Part shown: positions 24,417-36,709 of the stretch, in pieces
How the letters are laid out: every line of letters starts with the position of its first letter
Numbering within the stretch: position 1 is the stretch's first letter
Translations under genes and position numbers: made by a program
From: Bryum argenteum
Lineage: Eukaryota > Streptophyta > Bryopsida > Bryales > Bryaceae
NCBI GenBank assembly: GCA_037043015.1
Contig: CM073323.1
Coordinates: 8,370,001 to 8,434,000 of the forward strand
DNA: 64,000 bases
Reading direction: 5' to 3'
Notes under the pieces: generated by a model
The model's input: only the letters and a program-made list of their open reading frames with translations
Told to the model about the DNA's origin: nothing
Databases searched by the model: none

Positions 24417-27400
24417 TCAATCTGCTCCTGCTATCATAATCAACGAGGACCGCACTGGAGGAAGAGAAACCAAGACGGTGCTGGCAATACCAGTCAGAGC
24501 ATACGAAATTGCACAATATGGAAGTGCCTCCGGTTCATTCCTGGACAAAGCTGCCGTTCCCAATCCATGTGCACTGGCCAAGACAAGACAGAGCCTAACA
24601 TTAGCATCCTTGATGGCTCTTAATTCTCAAGAATATCGATTCTGGTGTGCTCTCCCAAAGGTCAAATTCACGGTAACCTAGAAGCTTTTGCTCTTTATAA
24701 CAGTAGTAGCACAACAGTCCTTTACGACTTGTCCATAATAACTCAAGCAGTCATAAACTATTGTGAAGTACAGTTCATGACTAGTTCACACCTGTTTGTC
24801 ATTACAGTTTTTTTAATAGTGTGAACTTGGTGTGTGCAGTAAACATCTGAATAAAAATTCCTATTTCGACAGGTAAAAGAATAGGATAGACGATTCTTTA
24901 CCTGGCAGCAGTTGCCATTCCTCGTGCTATGGGATCCTTGAACCCAAACTTATCCATCACAACCTGAGCAAAATTTGCTCCAGTGAGTCCCGTTAAGACC
25001 ACAGTAGCAGCTGTAAGGGAGGAGTTTCCTCCTGTGACACACATGCCACATATATATAAGACAATTAAGCCCACACCTGATATTTTGCACCATTCTTATT
25101 TCTAGAGGAAACTGACCTTCAAGTAAGGCGGCGATAGGGAGGGCCAAAGCCACAGTGACACAATGAGGTATGATGGCTCTTGTCAACGACGGCAACAGTC
25201 CCAGAAGGCGAGAAACAGATGCCGTAGAGTACATAGAGAACAGTGATGCTACCACTACTGCTGTAGTAATCTCTGCTGCATGCCGCCGTATTATCTGCAC
25301 CACTATTCGATTCGTGAGTAAGAGATCAATGCAGAAACAAGAATTGAGGTGGATATTGACGCATCTACCTTTCGTTGCCCGTAGACGGAGAATGCAAAAG
25401 AGAGGATGACTGAGCCCAAAAATCCGTTGAGGATATCACCAGCCCCTGGTCTTTCTCTGTTCTTGGTCATATACTCTCCTGCACAGCAGTTGTGTAAGAC
25501 ATCGACAATGCCTGCACATACCTCAGTCAACTGCTACTTCATCAAAAATTTCCTGCAACTACTAAATAGCTGGAGAATATGATGTAGAAGACACACCTAG
25601 AATAACTTCAAAACCTTTGCCTGTTGCAACTCCCAGAATGTAAGCAGCAAGATCAGCAGTAAGAATACATGCGACCATGGGATGAAACCAATTCTTTACT
25701 GCTGGTGGTAAGCTGTGTGATTACAATTGCGATCGTGTCAATAACAGGAACCAAACCGATACTAAACCAAAAAAAGTGAAGAATCTTACTATGATTTGTT
25801 TGCAGTTTTCTAATTTATCTGATACTACCAAATTTCCACAGTAAGCTTGCCAATGTATTGTTTTGATGGAAGTGGAGATCGTGGGCTAACCTTGTGCCCA
25901 GCACGTAGCCCACGACAGTGGCTGCAAGTAAAAAAGGAGCGGCGGAAGTGGCCACTGGTCCGAATGCATTAGGGTAAAGCAATGCCATTCCAAACCCGAG
26001 CAACATAATAACAATGTAACAGAAGCGCTCTGTAGATGTGAACGGAGCTGGTTTCGGCATGGGGTCCGCTGGAAGAAGCTCTGTCTTCACCATCTTCCGA
26101 ACACGAACTGTTGTGTAGCCGGTCACAAGCAAGGTGCACGCCCATCCTCCCACTGGAACACATTGATCAAGCAACCAGTGTCTTTGACTATTGCCTTGTA
26201 ACAACTAGACAGAACCTTTTGAATGCATAGTAATCAACCTCAAAATCAGAGGATAATTAGCCAGATATATACCGACAATAGCTCCAATTTTGATGCCTTC
26301 GGTGGCTGAGATTCTCTTCAGAGAGAGAGGAACCACTACCAAAGACGGCACGTAAAAAAGAGGCAACCAGCGTTGAATGAAAACGTTGGCTGGCAAGAAG
26401 AACCATTCGACTTTTCCCGCTGCATCTGCAAAGTAACAATGGGAATACGTTCAATCCATCTCGTCCTCCAGGGATAGAGAGGTACAATCGAGATGGTACA
26501 GGAGGAAGCAGCAAGAGGAAATACGAAAATACCAGTATTGATGGTGCGCAAAGCTGTAAGAAGGAGGACGAATAAAAACATCCCAAAGAGCGCACTGGGG
26601 AAGCTAAAGCCGTATTTGGAGAAAACGTTCTTGAGGAATTTGTCGAGAGCTAGAAATGCTCCGAGAGAAACGACCAGATGTAAAACGTACTTGGCCTGCA
26701 CATCATAGAATCCATGCTGACATTACTGTTTGCTCATCATATCGTCTCTATCCTAGAAACAACGCTTGCCGTATCCACTTCCAGGGAACGCCGTATTCAC
26801 TTCCAGGGACCGCATCACAGGAACATGTTTTCTGATCTTTTAATGCTCGTGGAAAAGTAGAAAAAAGGACGATAGAGCAGTGCATAGTACCAGAAAAACT
26901 GCTTCCATAATAATAAAAGAAACAGCAAACTAAGCCTTTTACAAAGCACCTCTCTCTCCACCATGGCCAGGATTACCTGCTCTTTGCTTTCATCTCCTTA
27001 CATGAACGATCATCTACAATGTTTTAATCTCATAAACACCTGCATCGAATTATCGATTACAGTACGTAATGCCCCTGTTTCGCGGGATTCCCCCCTAACA
27101 GAGAATTACATGAATTTCAGCCATTAAAACCATTTGCATTCGATTTTTTGGATGATCGGGCTCCCCCCCTCCTCGTCGGGAGATTTATCTGCAGAACACC
27201 CGAGGAGGTGGGTGCTTACCCTTTAATAACAACACTGCTTGTTTGTACTTAAAGAATATGAGCAGGTTCGTAATCTAAACTCTTCACTATCCATCGCTTC
27301 CGAAATCTGCATGAGTCCAGTAGGCTAAACGGTTCCACATACGAGCTCAAATCAATAACAATGCTATTTGGACTGAGCACTGGCCACTCAAAGTTTCAGT

Positions 27401-27906
27401 TCAAACAACAGCCATAGCTAACCATTTCTATGCACAGACTTAAATTACTATTTCTGCAAATAGAGACTGTTGTACTGAGACGATGTTCCCAAAATTACAA
27501 TACGCAATTGATCATTGATGAATCTGTAGGAATTCAGAAGACAATCTGGTTCAACTATGAATGAGATTGACGCAGAAGTGGTTTTCAAATTTCTGCCACT
27601 CACTCTCAAATTCCGCCACTCACTCTTTGAACTGAACCGATTCTCGATCACTGAGAAGGATAAGAAGCGTACCGATCGCCATATGGCAGAATTGCTGTCA
27701 TGAGCTCGGGCAGGGATCCCATGATCCTCAGACTTGTGCTTCATCGCTGGTCTGGCGCTAACTCCATCGCCAGGGTCCCCGATCGATTCCACATCAATCG
27801 GGCTCGAACTCAAATCTTCAAGAAGAGGTTCCGACAAGGCAGAACTCGAAGGCGATGATTGCTGGTGAATCACATTCTCCATAGCCATGTCCAGTCTGCG
27901 AAACAT
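24417..27906 (-). CDS. LrgB/PLGG1-type glycolate-glycerate transporter homologue, nine exons
   Basis: Exons on the minus strand are 27906-27673, 26695-26533, 26425-26273, 26152-25891, 25712-25597, 25478-25369, 25294-25117, 25031-24902 and 24573-24417. All junctions are GT-AG and join in frame to 500 residues, close to the roughly 510 of plant PLGG1. In the family, PLGG1 exchanges glycolate and glycerate across the plastid envelope in photorespiration. Diagnostic stretches are FPSALFGMF and FIQRWLPLFYVPSLVV (LrgA-like half), then ERPGAGDILNGFLGSVI, IIRRHAAEITTAVVVASLF, NSSLTAATVVLTGLTGANF and SAHGLGTAALSRNEPEA (LrgB half). Many hydrophobic segments fit about 12 membrane helices. Oddly, the first 78 residues are acidic and Ser/Pro-rich, with SEPLLEDL near residue 25 and no obvious chloroplast transit peptide. 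Either an upstream exon is missed or this paralogue goes to another membrane. The start is the first ATG upstream of the in-frame region. Confidence 0.92.
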
Positions 27907-28075
27907 GATTCTTCTCTCTCGCACTTGCTTCAGTCTGGACTGCCAGCAGCATTCTGTTCATCCCACTCTCATCCATAATACACTGTGCTCATCCATCATC
28001 TATGATGTTGGATGTGCTTTGCGCATCTTTCATCCTCTGCACACCTTGCATTCATGTACACGTGACGTCTTTTTA

Positions 28076-28458
28076 TCAGGTTTGCATAGATAGATAGAAA
28101 CTCCGGTCCCTTTCTAAGGGCCGGCGTGAATGAAGTGTCCATTCGTAATGCTAATATCCCGATGGCCACCGGACAAGGGGAAATTGGAACAATACTACTT
28201 CCCCCTCTCGAGGGTGGACACTATAACTACGCTAGTTTCTAGCCTAGTTACTAGTGCCTTGAGGATACTTGACATAGTATCTCCCCAAAGGACTTTGAGG
28301 TACCCATACAACAAGGTCCAAGGACCCCCCACAATAGTTGGGTGGACTATAGTGGTGAGCACCATGCCGGCATGGGGAATGGAACCCACGACCTCCTCAA
28401 TGGGGGCCATGAGCCCCAACCACCAAGCCAAGGCTTGTGGTGCCTTCAGGTTTGCATA
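28076..28458 (-). mobile_element. tRNA-derived SINE with 13-bp target-site duplications
   Basis: The direct repeats TCAGGTTTGCATA at 28076-28088 and 28446-28458 flank a unit of about 357 bp. Read on the minus strand from 28445, it starts with an A-box-like TGGCTTGGTGGTTGGGG at about 28432-28416 and a B-box-like GTGGGTTCCATTCCC at about 28391-28377, the internal RNA polymerase III promoter of a tRNA-derived element. The 3' end runs into a short simple repeat (CTATCTATCTA), a usual SINE tail. It lies just upstream of the LrgB gene. The clean duplications suggest a fairly recent insertion. Confidence 0.85.
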
Positions 28459-28459
28459 C

Positions 28460-29099
28460 TATAAGATTGTGAATGCAACACATGCATTGTATGGAAATTC
28501 GGTTTCAAAAAAATTCAGTAAGAAGCGTATCCAAATTTGGGGATGTATTTTTTGACTCCTACAATTCATTGCGCCCTATTCTTGTTCTTGGGAAGGTGAA
28601 ACCGTGAAAGGTTGAGCAACTTGAGTCCAAACACTTCAAGGACCAAAGTTGATGTTTTTGTCCTCTCTTTACTTTAGGTTTTCTACATTATTAATCGGAT
28701 TATAATGAAAATCTGTTAATCATCATTCTATTTTTAATTTTTTTGTTAAAATTATACAAACTAGAAACATTAGTTTTCTTAAACGGCACAATAAATCTCA
28801 TCCTTTTATGCAAAGGTGATGTTTGAAGCTTTCTACTTGGTTTACTCAAGTTACACTAACCTTTCTTATATCATAGATTGCATTGTCTCTCAATACTATA
28901 TAGATCATGATGCTCTTATAGCATCTCGACTCATACATTAGAAAGCAAGATTCTCATTGCACTTTCACAAAGCTTGGAGAATGTAAAATGAGTGACTTTA
29001 GCTAAAAAACTCCTAAACACGAAAGGATTCTTTTTTAACTCACTTCTGATTGTGCTCACGTAAGAGCCTTTTCGTATAAATTTCCACAATAATTATTTT
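28460..29099. other. AT-rich intergenic DNA
   Basis: No gene seen. The right part may be the decayed 3' end of the Copia remnant that follows. Confidence 0.4.
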
Positions 29100-30080
29100 T
29101 GTTGAGGATAAAGCCGTTGCTTCTTGCTATACCAATTAATTGGTGTTCCACCTAGAAAGAATACATAGCCGGTAGTGGATTTTGTGTCATGAATATCAGT
29201 CGCCCAATCCGCATCGGTGAAGGCTCGCAACTAGTTTTCCTTCCTCGTCGGAAGAGTGGAGCAAGGTCACGGGTACTTTAGAGGTAGCGGTAGATCCGAT
29301 TGACTGCCCGAGCGTGGGGCTCCTGAGAGCAGTTCATAAATCTACTAGAGGTGCCTTCATATTAGGTAGCAAGTTAAGTTTCCTCATCATGGATGTTGCT
29401 GCAGGCTTGCATTTGTCCGTGGACGTCAAATTTCGGTTTAATACGGTCAAAATACGAGCATCTTGCACGTATGTACTAGCCTTGGGTAACAAAAATTCTG
29501 ATCGAAAGAGGACTCAAGTCCCAGAGAGTATGAGAGGAGTCCTAAGTCTGACATTTCAAATGCGTTTTTGATGTAGGTTATATGTTCGAGTAAGATACAC
29601 ATAGTGAACATACAAGATTTGATGTAAGTTCCCTATTCTAACTTGGGCTCTGTGAAAGTAGAGGTAGTAATTAACTTGGGACTTCTAGAGGCCCTAGCTC
29701 AGGAAATAATGATCAATCTTTGTGTACCAAGCGCGCGGAGCCTGCTGCAAGCTATAGAAAGTCTTCTTCAGCTTGCATGCATGGTTGGGTTTGACTGAGG
29801 AGTCAAAGTCTTGAGGTGGGCGAACATAGATGTCTTCGTCAATTATTCCGTTAAGAGATGAAGTTTAATATCAAGATGGAGTATATTCGAGCCATGATGT
29901 GCTACTAGAGCTATAATGATGGAATATATTCTAGCCATGATCTCCTACTAGAGCTACGATGCTCTTGAGAGTGTTCCATTTTACTATAGGGACATATGTG
30001 TTCGTATAGTCTTGTCATCATGTCATGGTTTCTACTTGAAACTAGCCTTTAGCGATGAGTCTGGCCTTGAGTTTGGCAGC
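29100..30080 (-). mobile_element. Ty1/Copia retrotransposon pol remnant
   Basis: Minus-strand translation gives fragments in pol order. KLKARLIAKG lies near 30,060. EDIYVRPPQDFDSS and CKLKKTFYSLQQAPRAWY lie at about 29,845-29,720, the reverse transcriptase region. ARAVNRIYRYL lies near 29,300. FTDADWATDIHDTKSTTGYV and FFLGGTPINWYSKKQ lie at about 29,220-29,115, the RNase H domain. Frames change and stops intervene, so it is dead. I did not find paired long terminal repeats or gag. Confidence 0.85.
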
Positions 30081-30650
30081 TGATCCGCTTGCATTTTTTT
30101 TGACACAACATTCCCACTTTGTGTTGATAGCTTCCCATTCGTTATTACCACTCATCATGTTCCTCATCTTAAAACTCTAGAGAGTACTAGTTCAAATGGG
30201 TTTCCAATTTAGAGGAAATCAATGTCCCATGAGAACATCTCTAGAAGCTATTCTACCACATGTATAGGTCACTTATATGTACACCTCTTTGATCTACTCC
30301 TCTTATTTTATCACTAGCTCGTTTCTACTTCTAGAGCATTAACTACTCAGTCTTGCAAAGCTTAGAGAAAGAGACCAACAACTAACTGTGAGAACCTTCT
30401 GTGATAACAAATAGAACCTCAAGAACTGTGGAGTTAGACCAATGAGAGAGATGTTATTGCAAGGTTTGGCACAAGCCATATATACAAAATGGAGGTTTAA
30501 TCCTAGCTAGTACTAATCAACTGCTTATAACTAAAACACTTAGTAGGCCTTTAACGAATTAATGGTTCCAAGTAAAAGTCTTGTAAAGCGCTCATACTAA
30601 AGAACGGCTATAGTAGCATTCAAGTTAATACTACACGTTCAAAGGAAAAG
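30081..30650. other. Intergenic DNA downstream of the RING-CH gene
   Basis: Nothing gene-like. The right end probably contains the 3' untranslated region of the RING-CH gene. Confidence 0.4.
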
Positions 30651-30652
30651 AA

Positions 30653-33133
30653 TCAAGAATTGTAACTTGTAGCAGGTGGAATTCCATGGAATAGCAATGA
30701 CAGGACAACACCAACTACTACCAAAAAAATTACAAGGAAAATGAAAAGCTCCCAAATTGAAGCACATCCCAAGCTTGAGCATCGTAGCAACAGTCTTGGA
30801 TCAACCTCGTGTCCTGGAGGAGCCGGTTGGATCACTATGCGGCGTTCATTTCTTGGAGTCTGTAGAACACATTCATTTGTAATGTATGAGAACCAACTGT
30901 TCAACCCAAGTTTTGATTAGTTAAAGCGTAAAGTCAAGTGATTTGAAACAAATCTCAAACAAGTTTAGGCTTGTCTAACTAACTAAAGTCTCTTGGTTCT
31001 TTTGAAATTAACTTGAAAATAGCAAGCTTGTCTCATTAACATAAACAAGAGAGCCAAAGTAAATATGTCATTTCCGGGTTAGTTGTAACTCTTGAACTTT
31101 CTATTACCATTCACGAACGTAAAACTAAGTGCTCAGATACCTCAAGAACGATGATCATTATATAATAATATGTTCGAAAAAGGACTGAAAAGTTCTTTTG
31201 TAATTGGTAGATCACCCTCTCTACACTCTCTAATAATATGAAAGCTTATTGTAGTTGACTATTTTATTATGACTTGAAAGAGTAACAAGAGTGCACCTCA
31301 GTATCTGAAGAAGTTTGTAGAGGACGAGTTTGACGAAGTGCTTGCACCAACAACTCAGTCGGGCGTGGCTGAGTAAGTGCTGCATGGAGAATGTCTCTTT
31401 CTGAGTCTGGGCCCTCCATTGCATTTTTCAGTAAGTATGCAATCCTCGGGTTTACAATACCCCTGCAGTCCAGCAAACATACTCTAAAATCAGCACATAT
31501 TACAAAATTAACTATTTTTCTCTGAACTCGCTGTAAGACAACACAAATAATTCATGTATAGCCTCTAGAAACATTGAGGAACATCTCTCATTTTCAAAAA
31601 GTCTAAATTCTGTATCTGATGCATAGTCTAATTCTAGCTTCGAGCAAGATGCTATCAGTCAAATTCATTTGCAATAATTTCATTACAAGTTTCCAGAAAT
31701 AAAGTGGAACTGACAAATTCGCAAGCTCAGCTCGTGGAAATGTATCGGTCTGGAGTTATTGGCGCACTTGACAAGTGGGCTCATCGATATCATTCGAGGA
31801 GAAGGGTGTAACCGAGCAAGTTGCAAGTAAGATCTAGTTGAGAGAACTCACTTGCAGATTTCGCAGTGGTAGTCATTTTCCCAGATGATGCGGGGGCCGA
31901 ACCATTGCAGTACGCACTTCCTGTGCATCTTGCTCATTGGTCCCGTGCACTTGCAACCGAGTCTAATCAGACGATTGCCTGTTCCTGTGTTCTCAGCCTC
32001 TTCATCGGTATCGTCATCAAAGCAGCTCCTGTCAGGGTCCATCCAAGCAAACTAAGACCAATTTCAGAGAAAGACTCTCTTGTCAATCCCGTGCAGTGAT
32101 CCGAAGATGGACACCTACTTAACACTGAAAAGTGAAAACTGGATTCTCATTTGAACAACGACTTGCTAATGGGTACTCGATACGATATTTCCGAAATTTC
32201 CGAAAGACTTTTTGGACAGATGGGTTCCAGTGTTGTTTCGAACCTGCACTTTTTGTGATCTTCACTTTCAGGCTCCTCCCTGATGCACATACAAGCAGAA
32301 ATAACTACATGCACTCAGAGTAACTCTAGCATGTGGTGCATTTCTGCTGAATCTAACGAAAAATAAGAGGCGATAACAGAGGCAATTCGAATTTTTTTCT
32401 CTTACCTTATAGTGCCCAAACGCGTCCGACGTCGAGTAGGACGTTTTCCTTTTAGAAAAAACGCCTCATACCTGCAAGAACCATAGCTAATCTGCTTTTA
32501 AGAGTTCGTAACAAAGAAACCAGAGAACCTAAAACCGTAATACTAACCTTAAAACGCTGGAGAATCGACGTACTGCTAGAGCTGAGGGCGGATAGTACCT
32601 GCGTTGTGGGCTTGGATTGGGAGAAAGGTCGACTTCTCCAGTCGAACGATCAGGCGAAACAACTTCGCTTTCTTCAGGAGCGCTTGACAGGGGATGCGGC
32701 TCATCAGTAGACCTGCACAGAGACATGTTAGTACCGGTAAATGCAGGACTGGCAGTAAATTGAAAATGCAGAATCCTAACATACAGCCGATTCTGCACAA
32801 ACGCTGCGATTCTGCAATTCAACCATACAGAACGGGCCTCTACCGGCGTATTCTGCGCCAATTCGCGATTCCCCGTTGCAAGTCTACCTGAGGGCTCGCC
32901 CAGGACCGCTTACTTCTGCACCTGGAGAGGCCCATTCCATACTGCCGATGTGTGATCCAGACATTAGAGCATGATTTAAGCGTGATTTTTACGTACCTCT
33001 GTGGACGAGGAGGGCTGTCGTCCTCGCTTTCCGCACTGCGTTCTTCCGCAGTCTCCTCCATCTTCAGGACATGAGGGTTTTCGTCCCCGCTCTTGGCACT
33101 GCGTTCTACTGCCTCCTCCATTGGCACCGCCAT
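30653..33133 (-). CDS. RING-CH (MARCH-like) membrane E3 ubiquitin ligase, seven exons
   Basis: Exons are 33133-32997, 32712-32548, 32471-32406, 32279-32244, 32028-31852, 31462-31297 and 30859-30653. All introns are GT-AG and the join is in frame, giving 317 residues. RING-CH fingers recruit E2 enzymes, and MARCH-type proteins ubiquitinate membrane cargo. The finger is complete in C4HC3 order: C134, C137, C160, C162, H170, C173, C190, C193, with the usual long insertion after the second Cys and W177 between the middle pairs. The first Cys is contributed by a 36-nt micro-exon ending in TGC-AG. Residues 1-130 are acidic, Ser/Pro-rich and probably disordered. One hydrophobic segment at about 286-306 (WELFIFLVIFLVVVGVV) lies close to the C-terminus, giving a tail-anchored topology with a cytosolic finger. 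The first ATG gives MAVPMEEAVERSAK. The substrate is unknown. Confidence 0.9.
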
Positions 33134-33169
33134 TTTCACGTCGCTGAATGACGGAAACTCAGCTCAAAC

Positions 33170-35200
33170 ACCGGCTTCGAGGTAATCAGTACAAAAAGAC
33201 ACCCTCCCGAATGCGTGCGATCGTCACCAACCACCGATCAGGCTCCGCCTTCTCCTACTGCCCTCAGCCTCCGATCTGATGACTGTGAGTCTGATGACTA
33301 GCGGCGGTTGCCTCCGATCATCCCCATGTTCCGATGATGTAGTGCGTACTAGCTACTCCGCTGTTGCTGTGCCGAGCTGTCCTTGGGTTGTTGCAGGGAA
33401 GCAGGGAGCTTGATACTCTAAGTTGTGTTTATGAGTTTGAATGAATTTAAATAAATTCAAATTTTTCGGGTCAAGGGGTTGAGGGATATTGGTATTGCAG
33501 GTAATTTGAGGTGTTTGAAGTTAATTGCGCTTTAAATTTCAGGTGTGACCCTTGGCCCAAAGGGTATGAGGTTCTAAGTTTCAAACTACGTAAAAAATGC
33601 CAATATCTTGAGAATACATCCATGGATGGCATAATAAAAATACTTAAAATTTCCCTTCTTGAATTTATCTTGGAATGTTTTGTGGTTTACAAAATGATTT
33701 GTGCAGCTTACAATTAGTGGAGGTAGAGATAAATTCAACACCTTATTAAAAACAAATAAATAACATGATAATGTTGGACAAATTAGAAAAAAAGAGTATT
33801 CTGAAGGCACCCATTTATTAACTCCAAGACACAATGATTATAAAAAACAATAACCATCCATGACTACCACCCTCATATCCATATAATCCCTAAAGACAAG
33901 GGGTAAGAAATTTCAACTTTTCCAGAAAATAAACAAGAATGAGTAGGAATTTTTAAATTTTCTACAAGATGAGCCAAAGATCTAGAATTGTAAAATTTTG
34001 TAGAGTAGTAGTGCATATTAAGAAGTCTTGATAAAAACTTAAATAATTTGTTGAGTGCATAGATTAGGAAATCTATGCATTTAATGGACAACTAGCATAC
34101 AAAAAAATAAAAACAATAAAAAAATCTTGGCTTTAACCAAGTAAGTAAGTAGTACCGTACATCTTGCACCTTATGCTTGTTGTTGCTTCTAACTCTATCA
34201 AGTATCGATTAACAACTATCTCCAACTGAGCTAATGTAATGTTCATGCCTTTATCTTGCTCCCTCTAAAGAATTAATGTAACTATCCAATATTAGGTCAT
34301 GTTAGGCAGACTAGAGCTATATGGTAGTTAGGCGCTTGCAGAATTCATATCTAGCTGACAGTGGCTTCACACTTTTCCATTACAAAGGCTGATACAAGGT
34401 GTACACAAGGCAAAGTACGCCTAAAGTCATTCCCATGAGAAAAGATGTCAGTTTACCTATGATACATTGATACTTCTATAGAATACATTATTAAACACAT
34501 TATTGGATATTGAAATTTGTTTCATGGATTGGATATTTGAGGTTGACTGAAAGAATTGTAGGTGATCTTCACATCCTCGTAACCCTGACATAGATAAATT
34601 TAATGTTGGACATGTGGAAATGTTACCTATGAGGTTACCAATAATTCTTAACATCCTAAAATAAATCCTTCAAACTGCCTTTGACAAAAATATTTCATGT
34701 TTGTTTTTAGAGGTTAAATCATAACTCCTCCTTGTATAAGAGGATACCAACTATGAGCTTCCCTCCAAATGAGCGACTCATTGAATAATTCTATGGAACA
34801 TTCACAAGCATTTTTTGAAAGTCAATATACTTAGATAAAAATGAAAAACTAATATAAAAATACAATCTAAAATCATTAAATTAGGGGATCCTACGAATAA
34901 TAAATTTAAGATCTTAGTTCATGCTTCTATGTCATATGTCATGCCATGATTCTACTATTTTTAGAGTTCATAATTATCTTATAATGTCATTATCTCATCT
35001 TATACAAATAAATGTTTCTCTTATGAACAAAACCTTGTTGAGTATTCAAACGAAATCTGAAAATCAAAACTCACAATATCCAAATGTATCTAACAATTCA
35101 TTCGAATTTTTTAGTATCAACAGTTTCCAAATGATTGGGCCCGGTCAATCCTCGTCCCTTGCTACCATTGATTCCTTCAATTTAAGCTTCAAAAGTTTCT
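33170..35200. other. Promoter-proximal and AT-rich intergenic DNA
   Basis: The first 300 bp, a GC-richer stretch, probably carry the promoter and leader of the RING-CH gene. The rest is AT-rich with no supported gene. Confidence 0.5.
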
Positions 35201-35217
35201 CCAGTGGTTTGCCGAAA

Positions 35218-36331
35218 TTAAAGTGGCAAAATCCCATGATCGGCCATCATGACGAGCAAGTCCATCATTCCGCATCTTGTGAGGCAAACCACCCATATAT
35301 GACCATCTTTGAAGGTTTGTACAGTCGGAAGCGCAGTAAGAGGCTCCAATTCTTTAGAAGCACATTTTGATCTGAGTTTTGCAGGGAACATAATTTCCAT
35401 CTCCCACTTCCATTGTCTTAGTTCGTAAAGCTCACCGTTACTTTTATATATCGTTTTCTCAGAAAGATCATAGTTACAGCGAACTATCACATCATGATTA
35501 AGAAGCTTGGGTATCCAGCAATTTTGCACTTACAGCCATTTCACCTCATCGTTTGCTACTCCTGCCTTCAGCAACACCTTCAACATGTCACACACTTGTA
35601 TCAACATATCTTAGATATGTTTCAGCTGCTTCGGCGATGGTAATGTACGATTTCCTTCCATCGTCGTCAGTGCATTCTCTCGTTGCAGGTCTCCACAAGC
35701 AAGGGTTTCAACAATGGCTACCACGCCCTGAGTGTTCTAAAGTAGGAGTGGGGCTCCACTCTCGAAATCCAGCTTTATTCATTATTTATATCCATGATTC
35801 ATTTCTTGTACCAGATCGTCGATGAATGACTATAATCATGTCCTGATAAGATGGAGAAGAGCCTCCCTTCTCACTGGCTCTCTGCTAGCACAAGCATTGC
35901 GCATATGTTTATCGGAATATAAAGGCTCAAAAAAGTATCCGCAGATAGAGGTACTGAGTGCGTCAGATTCAATGTGACTTGCTGCTTCCAAAAGTCCTTG
36001 ACTGCACTCGACATCCTCGATAATTATCCTCGATGCTTGCAAACTGTAGGAAATTAGAGGTTTGGTACAAGATAGTCTCCTTCTCAGGGAGGTTGTACAT
36101 GATGGTAAAGCAGTCTACGTAGGGCACAACATCGTCCCCATCCACAGAGATAGAGACTTCGTGCATTTTTGGACGATTATAACATTCCCAAGGTAAGTTT
36201 GAGTCTAGTTCGTTCCTCATTTCTATTATGACATTTTCAGGAAATAGTCCATGTCTAGTTCGTTCTATGTAGATGCGCTTTTCTGCATCACTCTCACGAA
36301 GCTGTCTTTCACTGCTCTCCAAGCTGATCAT
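35218..36331 (-). CDS. Putative unrecognised gene, probably spliced
   Basis: Three minus-strand open pieces have protein-like composition. 36331-36037 reads MISLESSERQLRESDAEKR then WECYNRPKMHEVSISVDG. 36042-35836 reads ECSQGLLEAASHIESDALS then SREPVRREALLHLI, with an armadillo-like feel. 35529-35218 reads SEKTIYKSNGELYELRQW then MFPAKLRSKCASKELEPL. I recognise no domain. The first two pieces overlap in different frames near 36,040, so a splice or a frameshift must join them. No good set of introns could be fixed by eye. It could be a fast-evolving gene or a decayed one. Confidence 0.3.
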
Positions 36332-36709
36332 CTATCAACTAAATCTGTTCCTAAAATCTAGTAAGTTGCAAATGCATGGGTCTCGATCCCGTCTCAAATC
36401 CGAAAAGCAGTACTAAAACATGATGCATACTACTCTACAAACTGGAAAAGAACCCTGACGTGAAAACTGAATCGTACCATGATTTACCACCGAAGGCCAT
36501 GAGTTCACGAGTTGACGAAGCTCTGCAATCAAACAAGCTAGCAATGAAAGTGAATATGAGCTCCCATTTCTAGAGCGACAGAGAAATGCACAGCCTACGC
36601 GTGCAAGGGTATGAGCGAGCGAGCGAGCTCTGTGTTCTGAAAACGTTTCGGAACGGACCATTCTCACACTGAAACTCACTTTTGAGAAATTGATGAGCAA
36701 ATTGGTTGA

